NCBI GenBank assembly: GCA_016840135.1
Contig: JAEOSX010000016.1
Location: forward strand, 1 to 58,071
DNA length: 58,071 bases
Origin: Candidatus Hermodarchaeota archaeon
Lineage (GTDB): Archaea > Asgardarchaeota > Hermodarchaeia > Hermodarchaeales > Hermodarchaeaceae
Direction of reading: 5' to 3'
The position numbers and the translations under genes were made by a program. Under the pieces are notes generated by a model that was not told the origin of the DNA, searched no databases, and saw nothing but the letters and a program-made list of their open reading frames with translations. Of this stretch, positions 38,263 to 48,691 are shown piece by piece (position 1 is the stretch's first letter; every line of letters begins with the position of its first letter).

Positions 38263-39954
38263 ATGATTATTCGGAACGGATTTGTCGTGGATCCGAAGAA
38301 CAAAGTCCACGAGGTCAGGGACATCGAGATAAAAGACGGAAAGGTTGTTGAATCCGTCGATTCAGATGGAGCAGAAATCATTGACGCGAAGGGGCTCCTA
38401 GTCGTACCCGGTGGAATCGAAATCCATGCCCATCTCGCTACACCTAAAGTGGACTCTGGACGCGTTCTTCGCTGCGACCAGTCAAGAATGGATCCATACA
38501 CTTACTCGGATATCTGCCGCGCCGGAGTGTGGGCTAGCGTCCCCCCGACCCACATCACTGGTTACAAGTACTCTGAACTTGGCTACACTTTTGTAACGGA
38601 AGCAGCCACAGCCGGATTAGTAGCCCGACACACCCATGAAGAACTCAGCGAAATCAATCCTCTTGACAAAATCATGTTTCCCCTCTTTGGGAACCATCAA
38701 CTTTTCATGGAATATGCACGGGAGAAGGATTATGACAAACTTGCTGCTTTTGCGGCGTGGATGTTACGTGCCACAAAGGGGTTTGCACTAAAGGCTGTGA
38801 ATCCAACAGGAGTAGCCGATTGGTCATGGGGCGGAAACGTCGAATCGCTTGACCAGAAAATCCGTGCCTTCGATGTTACCTCACGCGAGGTAATCGTCGG
38901 TCTTATCGAAGCCTCTGAACGGTTGCGAACACCACATCCAGTACATCTTCACGCGAACATGCTTGGTCGACCAGGCAATACTGCAATCACAATAGAAACT
39001 ATGGAAATTGCTAACAACTTACCCACAAACCGCGAATCGGACATCAATTTGCACATGACTCATATCCAGTTCCATGCTTATGGTGGCGAGGATTTTGCTG
39101 GTTTCCGCTCAGGTGCAGAGCCTGTCGCTGATTTTCTCAAGAAACACAAGAACATCAGTACGGATCTAGGACAAATCGTCTTCTCTGACACGACTACAAT
39201 GACTGCAGATGGTCCTTGGGAATGGATTCTCCGAGGCATTTCAGGAAGCCGCTGGGTTAATGATGACATAGAAGTTGAATGTGGCGGTGGTGTTGTACCT
39301 TACGAGTTCAAGCGGAGTTCCCGGGTTAATGCAATCCAGTGGGCTATCGGTCTTGAAATTGCTTTGATGGTTAATGATCCTTGGCGCGTCTTCCCCACTA
39401 CGGACCATCCGAACGCTGGAACCTTCATTAATTATCCACATATTGCTGCGTGGCTTATGAGTCGGAAAGCCCGTGAAGACGTGCTTGATGAGATGAAGAG
39501 GAGCGCCAAGGCACGTATGGTCCTGCCTTCTCTTGAAACAGAATTCTCGCTAAAGGACTTCATCATCGCTACTCGCCCTGGACCAGCACGTTCCCTAGGA
39601 TTGTTCCATAAAGGTCATCTGGGAGCTGGAGCTGATGCTGACATTGCAATCTACAAATTAGATGCTCAGAAGGACTATTCATCCAGCCCTGCCAAATTGG
39701 TTCGAGCCCTCACTCAAGCTGAATATACTATAAAGGACGGGCGTATCGTTCAGAAGAAGGGGAAGATGGTGGCTTTGCCCAAAGGGCGCACATACTGGGT
39801 TGACGCCCGAGTAGAGCCTGATCTAGAAGCAGCTGTAGAGCGTGACATTCGAGAGAAATTCCAGAAACACTACTCAATCCAGTTTGAGAATTACCCTGTT
39901 TCCAAACGATACCTAGACTGGTCCGCTCCAATTCGTCCTCACCTTACTTCCTAG
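38263..39954 (+). CDS. fwdA: Formylmethanofuran dehydrogenase subunit A
   Basis: GGIEIHAHLATPKVDSGRVLRCDQSRMDP amidohydrolase-type protein with LKAVNPTGVADWSWGGNV and FPTTDHPNAGTFINYP; ATG at 38263 preferred over TTG 38248. Confidence 0.95.
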   Translation: MIIRNGFVVDPKNKVHEVRDIEIKDGKVVESVDSDGAEIIDAKGLLVVPGGIEIHAHLATPKVDSGRVLRCDQSRMDPYTYSDICRAGVWASVPPTHITGYKYSELGYTFVTEAATAGLVARHTHEELSEINPLDKIMFPLFGNHQLFMEYAREKDYDKLAAFAAWMLRATKGFALKAVNPTGVADWSWGGNVESLDQKIRAFDVTSREVIVGLIEASERLRTPHPVHLHANMLGRPGNTAITIETMEIANNLPTNRESDINLHMTHIQFHAYGGEDFAGFRSGAEPVADFLKKHKNISTDLGQIVFSDTTTMTADGPWEWILRGISGSRWVNDDIEVECGGGVVPYEFKRSSRVNAIQWAIGLEIALMVNDPWRVFPTTDHPNAGTFINYPHIAAWLMSRKAREDVLDEMKRSAKARMVLPSLETEFSLKDFIIATRPGPARSLGLFHKGHLGAGADADIAIYKLDAQKDYSSSPAKLVRALTQAEYTIKDGRIVQKKGKMVALPKGRTYWVDARVEPDLEAAVERDIREKFQKHYSIQFENYPVSKRYLDWSAPIRPHLTS

Positions 39955-39966
39955 GAGAGAGATTCA

Positions 39967-40827
39967 ATGTCGGTAGGCCCGACTCCTTCGGAGCTACGTA
40001 TCAAACTAATGCTGCCTGAGCATCTAGAATCCGTTGTATTGATGATGCGAGAGGAGGGCTGGACACCCACCCGTGGCGATCTAGAGAACGTGTTAAGCTA
40101 CGAGCCGGAGGGCTGTTATGTCGCTGAAGTCAATGGAGATATTGTGGGGTCAGTTACCACCACGTTATACACCCATTTCGGCTGGATTGGGATGATGATG
40201 GTGAGAAAAGACCTGAGACGCCGCCATATCGGATCGACCTTACTTGAAGCTGCCCTAAAGTTCTTCAAGGAGAAAGGTGTCCCTACTGCCCGGTTGGAGG
40301 CGGACCCACCGGGTGTCCCACTCTATGAGAGCTTTGGCTTCGTGAAAGAGTGTGACTCACAGCGGTGGTTTGGGAAACCCTTCAAAATACGGAATGTTCC
40401 TGGAACAGGGCGTGCAACGAAGGTCGACCTTGATGCCGTGCTAGCCTTAGATAAACAAGCCTTTGGTGATGACCGCAGTCGCGTCCTCAGGCGCTTATTT
40501 GATTATTCAGATTTTGCCTTCAAAGTTCGCAGAGAACCCAGTTTAGGGATTATAATGGGTCGAAAGACTGCTGCTGGGACAATGTTAGGACCCTTTATTG
40601 CAGCTAATGCAGATGTTGCAAAACGACTACTGCGCTGGGCTGTAGGGTTCATAGAAGAGGGGGAAGCCTACGTAGGTATCCCTGAAACAAGTGGGAATGC
40701 ACGACTGTTATTAAGTACGCAACGGTTCCGAATGCGTACAGTACTCACACGAATGTATCTGGGTGACCCGCCTCGAAGCGGCAATCCACAGTTCGAATAT
40801 GGTATTGCGGCTTCGGCTACAGGCTAG
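39967..40827 (+). CDS. GNAT acetyltransferase with C-terminal Acetyltransf_18-like domain
   Basis: MMMVRKDLRRRHIGSTLLEAALKFFKEKG and VLALDKQAFGDDRSRVLRRLF. Confidence 0.88.
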   Translation: MSVGPTPSELRIKLMLPEHLESVVLMMREEGWTPTRGDLENVLSYEPEGCYVAEVNGDIVGSVTTTLYTHFGWIGMMMVRKDLRRRHIGSTLLEAALKFFKEKGVPTARLEADPPGVPLYESFGFVKECDSQRWFGKPFKIRNVPGTGRATKVDLDAVLALDKQAFGDDRSRVLRRLFDYSDFAFKVRREPSLGIIMGRKTAAGTMLGPFIAANADVAKRLLRWAVGFIEEGEAYVGIPETSGNARLLLSTQRFRMRTVLTRMYLGDPPRSGNPQFEYGIAASATG

Positions 40828-40944
40828 CTTTTCTTATCATTCTGATTCCCAAAACAGAATACTTATAACACGTAGCGGATTGCCTTTCTGCTGCTTTACT
40901 TCTCTTAGTGCGACTAAGTTTGAAGGAGCGAGGAGCACTACCCA

Positions 40945-43900
40945 ATGCATGAAATCCGAGACTTCACGCCAGATGACGCTGCAAGCCTTGCCCAGTCCAT
41001 GAACGAGAGCGAAGGCGGCTGGCCAGGCGGGATTACAGGCGGCGTGCAATACACTGCGGAACGCCAGCTGGAGGACTGGGAACAACAATACAAAATTACC
41101 TGGCTCATCGCCCTCAGTAAAGACAAGGTCGTGGGTATATCAACACTTCACCCGCATTGGGAAGACCCTGAAGCAGCGTATCTTGGATTCCTCAATGTCG
41201 CCGACGCGTACCGGAAGCAAGGCTTCGGGAAAGCACTCCTCCTAGAATCAGTGCGGCGCGTGGCGAAGGAAGGCTATCGACGCCTATACTTGGGTACATG
41301 GGCGGGAAATTTGAATGCGGTTCCTGTTTACAAGCGTACGGGGTTTTTCTGGGAGCCTGGAACAAGCGTTTGGATGCGGAACTATATTCCGTTAATATTG
41401 GCGCTTCCCATCGCTCAGCCCTTCTTCAAAAGGCATCCAGACTGGTATAGTTGTTATGTTCGGAAAATAGATCAGGAACCGGATGATATGAAGCACCGCG
41501 GGCTTCGCGTATTTGAGATGAAATGGCAAGCCGATGACAACTTGTTACGTGTCATCATTGACAGGGAGAGTCGGGAGCCTACACTGGTTGAAACCGAGAA
41601 TCTAATGGTTGAGTGTTGGATAGCCAATCCCGATCCTCCATTAGGTATTCCACTCCAAGTAGAATGGGCTATTCATAATAAAAGTGAGAATAAGTCAATA
41701 CGTTGCCAGCTCACACCTCGCTTGCCAAAGGGATTTCGGTTCACGAAGACACCGCCCAAAAAAGTTGAAGTAGCTCCAAAGACAACGGTAACGGTCAGAG
41801 GAACTGTACTGGGACAGGTGGATGTGATTCCCCGACCAAAGGACAAGGTAGCTTTCACTCTCAAGTCTAAATTTATCCTTGATGAGCTGTCGGTGGATTT
41901 AGAAACGGGACTTCGTATTAATCACCCCATCAATGTCAGTACCATTCCTCGCACCTTGTGGTGCCGCCCCGGAAACCAAATTACGCTTGCTCTCACACTC
42001 AAGAGCAATCTCCACAAAAGAACCAAGGGTACAGTCTTTCTGAATACACCGAGTCATGTCACCCTTTCCCAGACTGAATTTGAGGTAGACTTTGAACCTG
42101 AAGGCTTCGCGGGTGCAAATATCGAAGCGACGATTGATTCAGATGCTGGTACAATGGCGTTGCCTATCCAAATCCATACAATACTCCAGGTTGATGGGCA
42201 GCAGCTCAGAACTCGCACTGAAACTCGCTACATCCATTGCCTGACTTCAGGCGGGGTTCTAGTGACTCCTTCTGATGATGGACGGCGGCTGCAGGTTCAC
42301 ACGGAAAATCTCCACTTTGACATAAATCTCATGAAAGGAGCGCATCTTGACCGCTTGTACACAAAGGTTTCAGGACGTCAGCATCTTCGCGCGCATTTCC
42401 GAGAGAGCTTGGGTCCACCCTTTTGGCCTTCAGAGCAAATGCGCACTCACTTCAAACACCGTGTCGAAACCCCGGGTGATGGCACAACCCGTATTGTAAC
42501 ATGGATGGATAGCGAGAAATACATGAAGCTCCGCTTCACCAAGACATACGTTCTAACGAGCGGCTCTTTACTTGTTCGTGTTGATTACGGATTTCACAAT
42601 ACTCATCCCTCCAACGCTTATCAAACTCGGCTGCAAGTTGGTGGGATGATATGGAGTGCTAGTCACACACATGTGCTACCTCTAAGTGATGGAATACTAC
42701 GTGAAGAGATGGTGGAGGATGAATTCTTCGCTAGCAGCCGTGAAGTACCACGAGAAAAGGAGGAGTGGGCGGAAACATGGTATTGCACAGAATACCCAGA
42801 AACCGGAGAAGTCACAGGTATTCTCTGTAATCCTACAGTCCTCTATAAAATATCAGGAAGAGACTTTCTTGACTTTGAGCTGCAAGTTCCACTCATATCC
42901 CCTAGAAGTAAAGTGACTCTTCCTCCCTTTTACATAATGGTGGGGCCGGGTACTTGGCAACATGTACGGGAGCAATGGCATCAACTTTGTCATCATCAAC
43001 CCCACGCGGTACGACGCCCTTTGCATTCCGAGCGAGTACTAGAAGTAGTCACTAATCCTACGCCTATTCTACTTGATGCAGCGGATTCACTTTCTGTGCC
43101 GCTTGTTTTACGGCATCGCGTTCACCGTCCAATAGATGGTACTCTTCAACTCAAAGCGCCAAAGGGATGGCAGGTTACACCCTCAACTTCACGATTTGAG
43201 AAGATTGAACGAAAAACCCAATTCCGTCTCGATTCAACCCTTACCCGCAAGGAAAGCACACACGCTACTCCTGAACTCCTCACGCTAGAAGCGAAAGTTA
43301 GAATGCCTCTTCGTGATTATGCCTTTGATTTACCGGTCATCTTGAGTGGTAAATCTGGAGAGGTAAAGGTAATAAAATCAAGCGAGGAGGAAACTGAGAT
43401 TTTTGTAATTGATAACGGTGCGTACATCCTCAAGATTGCACCTAGCTTCGCAGGTAGTGTTTTCGCCCTAATCGATAAGGCGACTGGCATCAACTACTTG
43501 AAATCACTCTTCCCCAAGGCAGGACCAATGGTATGGATCAATCCTTGGTATGGTGGAATCCAGTGTGATCCCTTTGCTGCTGGTGCACTTCCATGGGTTC
43601 CAACGCAACTAGATGAAGAGCGTTGGACGGCAAAACCCACTACGCGAAAGGGCTGGACTGGGGTTGTGCTCTCTACAAGACCAAAGAAAAAGGCGAAGGA
43701 GCTTAAGGGCTTCAAAATCGAATTGCTCGCCTTAACTCGACCAGAAAGCAATATCCTCGCCCTAATAAGCCGCTACACCAACCTGACAAAAGCACCGCGC
43801 CAGATACACCATCGAATTCATGCGTCTGTTCAGCCAGGTGGAAAGATGACTGGGCTTGAAACTGTCGCTCCTCGAGCCCTCGGACCGATACGCCGCCGCC

Positions 43901-44175
43901 GTACAAAGACCTTCGGATACCTAGACACAACTCAACCCTTTGCTGGTGTGGAACACAGTAAACGCAGCGAAACCGTCCTCTTCGTTGCGCCGCACGGACC
44001 GGAAGGATTCTTTGATCTCTGGGATACACCACCACACCAGATTTTGTTAAGGGGTACTGACCTCCTAACTCTGCCACCACGCGGAAAGGCAGAACGCAGC
44101 GCTTACCTTGTTATTGCGAAGACTTCTTGGAAACATGCCAAGCACTATGCAGCCCTCGCCCAATTCACGCTTTGA
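40945..44175 (+). CDS. Giant GNAT - beta-sandwich - mutarotase-like multidomain protein (paralog 2)
   Basis: N-term GNAT (YLGFLNVADAYRKQGFGKALLLESVRRVAKEGYRRLYLGTWAGNLNAVPVYKRTGF), then beta-rich segments and ENLHFDINLMKGAHLDRLYTK / NGAYILKIAPSFAGSVFALIDKATGINYLKSLF. Confidence 0.86.
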   Translation: MHEIRDFTPDDAASLAQSMNESEGGWPGGITGGVQYTAERQLEDWEQQYKITWLIALSKDKVVGISTLHPHWEDPEAAYLGFLNVADAYRKQGFGKALLLESVRRVAKEGYRRLYLGTWAGNLNAVPVYKRTGFFWEPGTSVWMRNYIPLILALPIAQPFFKRHPDWYSCYVRKIDQEPDDMKHRGLRVFEMKWQADDNLLRVIIDRESREPTLVETENLMVECWIANPDPPLGIPLQVEWAIHNKSENKSIRCQLTPRLPKGFRFTKTPPKKVEVAPKTTVTVRGTVLGQVDVIPRPKDKVAFTLKSKFILDELSVDLETGLRINHPINVSTIPRTLWCRPGNQITLALTLKSNLHKRTKGTVFLNTPSHVTLSQTEFEVDFEPEGFAGANIEATIDSDAGTMALPIQIHTILQVDGQQLRTRTETRYIHCLTSGGVLVTPSDDGRRLQVHTENLHFDINLMKGAHLDRLYTKVSGRQHLRAHFRESLGPPFWPSEQMRTHFKHRVETPGDGTTRIVTWMDSEKYMKLRFTKTYVLTSGSLLVRVDYGFHNTHPSNAYQTRLQVGGMIWSASHTHVLPLSDGILREEMVEDEFFASSREVPREKEEWAETWYCTEYPETGEVTGILCNPTVLYKISGRDFLDFELQVPLISPRSKVTLPPFYIMVGPGTWQHVREQWHQLCHHQPHAVRRPLHSERVLEVVTNPTPILLDAADSLSVPLVLRHRVHRPIDGTLQLKAPKGWQVTPSTSRFEKIERKTQFRLDSTLTRKESTHATPELLTLEAKVRMPLRDYAFDLPVILSGKSGEVKVIKSSEEETEIFVIDNGAYILKIAPSFAGSVFALIDKATGINYLKSLFPKAGPMVWINPWYGGIQCDPFAAGALPWVPTQLDEERWTAKPTTRKGWTGVVLSTRPKKKAKELKGFKIELLALTRPESNILALISRYTNLTKAPRQIHHRIHASVQPGGKMTGLETVAPRALGPIRRRRTKTFGYLDTTQPFAGVEHSKRSETVLFVAPHGPEGFFDLWDTPPHQILLRGTDLLTLPPRGKAERSAYLVIAKTSWKHAKHYAALAQFTL

Positions 44176-44294
44176 GCGTACACATCAAGAACCTTGAGAG
44201 TAGTGGATTCGTTTTTCCTCTTCTTTTGTGAGTAGTAATAGGGAAGGGCTTAATACAGCCGTTATTTGTATTCAATAATATCGAGGACTGAGAT

Positions 44295-44738
44295 ATGTCT
44301 GAAGTGCCAAAAGAGCGTCGTCCATTCAAGCAGTTGATTATGGATTTACTTCTACAGAATAAAGTAACAGCTGAATCAGCTAGAGCTGTTGCAGTTGAAG
44401 TAATTGAGAAATCAACAATGGACACACCGATGGAAACCATTCGAAGTATGATAGTAGATAGCCTTGAGAAAAGGAATCAAGCTGCTGCCAAACGATTGGC
44501 TGAGCGATTCGCCAAAATTAAGCAATACTTGAGTATTCAAAGTGGGGATTCACCAGAGAGCACGGCTGATGAAATCTACGACGAAGAAACGCGAGATCAA
44601 CTATTGGATGATGATGAAATTACAGCTGCTGAAGCCTTCTTCATGGAGGGACGCGAGGGACATTTGTGGCTTCGAAAAGAACGACATCGTGATACAAAAT
44701 CTGTGGAACTAGCTGAGGAAGACTATTTCGATGACTAG
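44295..44738 (+). CDS. Hypothetical acidic C-terminal protein
   Basis: 147-aa ORF starting ATG after a spaced intergenic region; no recognised family. Confidence 0.6.
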   Translation: MSEVPKERRPFKQLIMDLLLQNKVTAESARAVAVEVIEKSTMDTPMETIRSMIVDSLEKRNQAAAKRLAERFAKIKQYLSIQSGDSPESTADEIYDEETRDQLLDDDEITAAEAFFMEGREGHLWLRKERHRDTKSVELAEEDYFDD

Positions 44739-44763
44739 ATTCTCCGGGGGGAATCAGATCCTT

Positions 44764-45129
44764 TTATGTTGCGACCATTAACTGAGTGATAAGCGTGTAC
44801 AATTCTCGAGCACGTATAGGCTTGACCTGAAAGACTTTTGCCCCTGCCTCAATAGCTTTCTGACGAACTGTTTCATCAGCGCTCACAAAAATAATCTTGC
44901 ATTTAGGACATAGCCGTTTCAGTTCGCGTGTCGCGCTTATACCATCCATTTTTGGCATACGATGATCCATCATGATGATGTCAGGTTTAGGATCAAGCTG
45001 GGAGTATTTCTCTATGGCTTCGTCGCCATCGAATGCTGAAGCTACGACTATGTGCCCTTTCACTGACAAGAGGGCTTTGTAGATGTAATGAAGGTCTTCT
45101 TCATCCTCTACGATGAAAATTGTAGCCAA
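44764..45129 (-). CDS. Response regulator receiver (CheY-like) protein
   Basis: IFIVEDEEDLHYIYKALL, IIMMDHRMPKMDGISAT, FVSADE, VKPIRAREL; similar to 18855-19235. Confidence 0.93.
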   Translation of the reverse strand: MATIFIVEDEEDLHYIYKALLSVKGHIVVASAFDGDEAIEKYSQLDPKPDIIMMDHRMPKMDGISATRELKRLCPKCKIIFVSADETVRQKAIEAGAKVFQVKPIRARELYTLITQLMVAT

Positions 45130-45298
45130 TAGAAAGCCTCCGCAATGGCAGCCAATACTTGCACGACTGTGTTCACTTTATATACTTTCTTCTAATATTT
45201 CTACTAATATATCTATTATTAATATTACTATTGAAAAGGATAGATGAAAAATCAACAGCTAATATTACCTTACAGCCCTCTTCTCAGATGTTAAGGCA

Positions 45299-47731
45299 TC
45301 ATGCCACCTTGAATCTCCCAAGTAACAGAGCATTCGTGACAACACTCACACTTGAAAAAGTCATTGCCAGTGCTGCCCACTCTGGCTGCAAGACAATAAG
45401 AGGTGACAGGAGGCCCGCGGCGATTGGGAGTAGTATGAGGTTATAGATTAGTGCCCAGAAGAAGTTCTGCTTGATTTTTGTCATAGTTCTTTTCCCCAAT
45501 TCGATGGCAGCAACAACATCCATCAAATCATCTTTTACAAGGACTATGTCACCAGTTTCTACCGAAACGTCGGTTCCTGACCCTAGAGCGATTCCCACAT
45601 CGGCTTGAGCTAGTGCTGGTGCATCGTTTACTCCATCTCCCACCATTGCAACTACCTGGTCGTTGGATTGGAGCCGCTCTATTTCGCTTGCTTTGTCTCC
45701 AGGCAGCACTTCAGCCACTACTTGTTCTATCCCTAGGCTTTGGGCGATGGCTTGTGCTGTTCTCGTCTTATCACCTGTCAACATAAGTACATCAATATCC
45801 ATTTGGCGCAGACGCTCAACTGCTCTTACCGAGTTATCTTTTAGTGTGTCTGCGATCCCCAGAAGGACTAGTGGTTCATTATCCTTTGCGGCAAATACAG
45901 TAGTTTTCCCCTCTCGCTGCAATCCTTCTAGATGCCCTTCCAGCTCGCTTATGTCAATTGCGTTCTCTCGCATGAAGCGATCACTACCCACCCGGATGAT
46001 AGCCCCCTCTATTTCAGCTCTTACACCTCGACCTGATACAGCAGCGAATTTAATTACTGCCGGAAGTTCTATGCTTTGTTTCTCAGCGAATTTTACGATT
46101 GCCTCAGCAAGAGGGTGTTCACTGTTCTTTTCTACCGCAGCGACTAACGCCAGTGCTTGTTGCGCTTCAACGTTTCTTGCAGGAATTATGTCAGTTACTG
46201 TTGGTCTTCCAACAGTGAGAGTTCCAGTTTTATCAAAGACCACTGTGTCTATTTTTGGGATTGTTTCAAGACCTGCACCTGATTTGATGAGAATCCCAAG
46301 TTGTGCACCACGGCCTATACCCACCATAAGAGCTGTTGGGGTAGCTAGTCCTAGTGCACAGGGGCATGCAGCAACAAGAACCGCAATCATGAAACTGAGG
46401 GCAGTCACCCAATGTTGTCCAAAGATAAAGAACCAAAACATGAAGGTTGCAGCCGCAACCAGAAGAACGACGGGTACAAAAACGCCTGCAATCTTATCTG
46501 CCATTCGTTGGATGGGCGGCTTCTGGGCTTGCGCCTGCTCCACCATCCGCATGATTTGTGATAGAACAGTATCCTGACCCACCTTCGTCGCAAGAATTGT
46601 GAGCACACCATTTTGGTTCATCGTTGCACCCACCACTCCGTCGCCTGCATGTTTACTGACTGGGAGGGACTCACCAGTAACCATTGATTCATCCACCGAT
46701 GATTGCCCTTCGATTACCTCGCCGTCGACGGGTATCTTCTCCCCAGGTTTTACTAGGAGTTTGTCTCCCACTTCAACATCTTCAATTGGTATGGTGATTT
46801 GCTTACCTTCCCGGATAACCACGGCAACCTTGGCTTGCAAATCCATTAATGCACGAATAGCCCGTGATGTGCGACCCTTAGCGATAGCCTCAAGAGTTCT
46901 ACCAAGGAGAATGAATGTAATCAACATTGCAGAGGTATCATAAAATGCACTGACCCCTGTAAGGAGAAAGGTTGCCGCCACTGAGTAAAAGTAAGCCGCA
47001 CTTGTCCCTAACATGATTAGGGTGTCCATGTTTGTTTTACCATGTCTAGCTGCTCTAAGGCTCGCCTTGTAGAACGGATAGCCCGCAATGAATTGGATTG
47101 GAGTTACTAATAAGAAGCTAAACAGCGGTGGTGAGAGCCACGGCGGCAAGAAGGGAAGTATCAGCCAAGGCACAAACATCACTAGAACCACAGGAACCGT
47201 TAGTGTAGCGGAGAATGCTAGGAGCCGAGAATAGTATCGGATTTCCCGTTCACGAGCCAGGGTCTCTCGATCAATATCGGATACTTCACTTTCTCCAGCT
47301 TCAAATCCCTGGCTTTTCAGTAGTTTCTTGATTATCTTGAAGGTCACGAGGTTTTCATCATACTCGATGAGAAGCCGACTAGTAGATGGGTAAGCTGATG
47401 TCGTTATGACACCATCTATCTGCTGAATCGATTCTGTAATGCTCTCCCATTCGTCTTCTTGAGGCATGGGGGTCAGAGTAAATATCATCTTTGCCCGTTT
47501 GGGCTTGTAGCCCGTTGACTCGACGATTTTTTCTAGTGTTTCGCGGTCAGCTAGTTTTGGGTTGAACGAGATTACAGCTTTCTCGTCTAGAAGACTGACA
47601 GAGGCTTGGGTTACGCCTTCGTGCTCTAGTAGTGCCTCCTCAATGGAGGATACACATGATGCGCAATGCATTCCTTCTATTCTCATCGATAGTCGTTTTG
47701 ACTCTCTGCCTTCTTGTTCTTGCTCGCTCAT
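45299..47731 (-). CDS. copA: Copper-translocating P-type ATPase
   Basis: N-term HMA ([19 protein letters not shown]), [37 protein letters not shown]; start ATG 47731 overlaps padR stop by 4 bp. Confidence 0.95.
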   Translation of the reverse strand: MSEQEQEGRESKRLSMRIEGMHCASCVSSIEEALLEHEGVTQASVSLLDEKAVISFNPKLADRETLEKIVESTGYKPKRAKMIFTLTPMPQEDEWESITESIQQIDGVITTSAYPSTSRLLIEYDENLVTFKIIKKLLKSQGFEAGESEVSDIDRETLAREREIRYYSRLLAFSATLTVPVVLVMFVPWLILPFLPPWLSPPLFSFLLVTPIQFIAGYPFYKASLRAARHGKTNMDTLIMLGTSAAYFYSVAATFLLTGVSAFYDTSAMLITFILLGRTLEAIAKGRTSRAIRALMDLQAKVAVVIREGKQITIPIEDVEVGDKLLVKPGEKIPVDGEVIEGQSSVDESMVTGESLPVSKHAGDGVVGATMNQNGVLTILATKVGQDTVLSQIMRMVEQAQAQKPPIQRMADKIAGVFVPVVLLVAAATFMFWFFIFGQHWVTALSFMIAVLVAACPCALGLATPTALMVGIGRGAQLGILIKSGAGLETIPKIDTVVFDKTGTLTVGRPTVTDIIPARNVEAQQALALVAAVEKNSEHPLAEAIVKFAEKQSIELPAVIKFAAVSGRGVRAEIEGAIIRVGSDRFMRENAIDISELEGHLEGLQREGKTTVFAAKDNEPLVLLGIADTLKDNSVRAVERLRQMDIDVLMLTGDKTRTAQAIAQSLGIEQVVAEVLPGDKASEIERLQSNDQVVAMVGDGVNDAPALAQADVGIALGSGTDVSVETGDIVLVKDDLMDVVAAIELGKRTMTKIKQNFFWALIYNLILLPIAAGLLSPLIVLQPEWAALAMTFSSVSVVTNALLLGRFKVA

Positions 47732-48216
47732 GTAGTTGAATCCTCCTTTAGGTGTTGTTTGTAGGAGGCAGCGCAATGGCTGCAACAGAAGGCCCGTAGC
47801 TTTCCTTGAATCTCCTCATAATGGGTTCCTTCATAGACTTTGCATCCACAACTCGCGCATATTTCTAAATTTGATTCAAAGGCTGCTGCGGTGATGGAGG
47901 CGAAGCGTTGAAAGAGTTGGTTAACAGCTTTTCGTCCCTTGGTAGTTAGCTGATATTCTCGGCGGGGGCGTTTGCCTACAGGTTTGTCAAGGGAGGAAAC
48001 GATGTCTTGTTGTTCCAGCTGCTGCAGGAATGGATAGAGTGTTCCTGGACTAAGAGCCTGACCTGTACGTCGACGATACTTAGTTAATATGCCGTAGCCG
48101 TGGCTGGGTGCCTCGTGGAGTATGATTAGAATATAGAACTTTGAGAGGTCATCCAATGCATCTGCTAATGGTGGTTGCGCCAGTGGGATCGGCTCCTGAT
48201 AATGGGGTTTGTTCAA
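47728..48216 (-). CDS. PadR-family regulator with C-terminal TRASH-like metal-binding domain
   Basis: PadR wHTH ([48 protein letters not shown]) then [37 protein letters not shown]. Confidence 0.88.
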   Translation of the reverse strand: MNKPHYQEPIPLAQPPLADALDDLSKFYILIILHEAPSHGYGILTKYRRRTGQALSPGTLYPFLQQLEQQDIVSSLDKPVGKRPRREYQLTTKGRKAVNQLFQRFASITAAAFESNLEICASCGCKVYEGTHYEEIQGKLRAFCCSHCAASYKQHLKEDSTT

Positions 48217-48251
48217 ACTCCAATAATATTTTGTATTTGATTAATAAAGAA

Positions 48252-48267
48252 TAACATTTAAATGTTA
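48252..48267. promoter_or_regulatory. 16-bp perfect palindrome between padR-TRASH and the YHS gene
   Basis: TAACATTTAAATGTTA is its own reverse complement; contains an ATTTAAAT TATA-like core. Confidence 0.6.
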
Positions 48268-48316
48268 CGGCACCGATATATCCATACAGACATACTACCC
48301 TAACAAGGTGTGATCT

Positions 48317-48457
48317 ATGCCAAAAGACCCTGTATGCAATATGGAAGTCGATGAAACAAGTACGCATTGGACCGAACACGAAGGAAAGACCTACTACTTC
48401 TGCTGCCCTGGCTGCAAGGCAAGATTCGAAAAGGACCCAGAGAAGTACCTCTCTTAG
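48317..48457 (+). CDS. YHS-domain small metal-binding protein (46 aa)
   Basis: [46 protein letters not shown]; below the size cutoff of the ORF track. Confidence 0.9.
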   Translation: MPKDPVCNMEVDETSTHWTEHEGKTYYFCCPGCKARFEKDPEKYLS

Positions 48458-48691
48458 AGGATTTTTTAGTAATGACCAAGCAGTCTAGCCTCTTGATAGA
48501 CCCATCTAGCGGAGGCATTATCAATACGAAAGAACGATTGGTGAATTGGATAGGACATATTTGTGAGTGGGGGCTGGTTAATGGGATGGGGAACACCTGA
48601 TCTGTATGAGGATTTACGTATTAAACACAGAATGTACTTGAAATTGCTCACAAGGTAACTAACAGGCTCAAACCCAAGTACGTCTTGATTG

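Noticed and set aside
45175-45240. AT-rich TATT/TAAT low-complexity tract
   Set aside because: No regular repeat unit; most likely promoter/intergenic sequence upstream of the response regulator gene.
45663-46577. 304-aa plus-strand ORF
   Set aside because: Fully antisense to copA, Ser/Thr/Arg-rich composition typical of a shadow ORF; copA has all P-type ATPase motifs.
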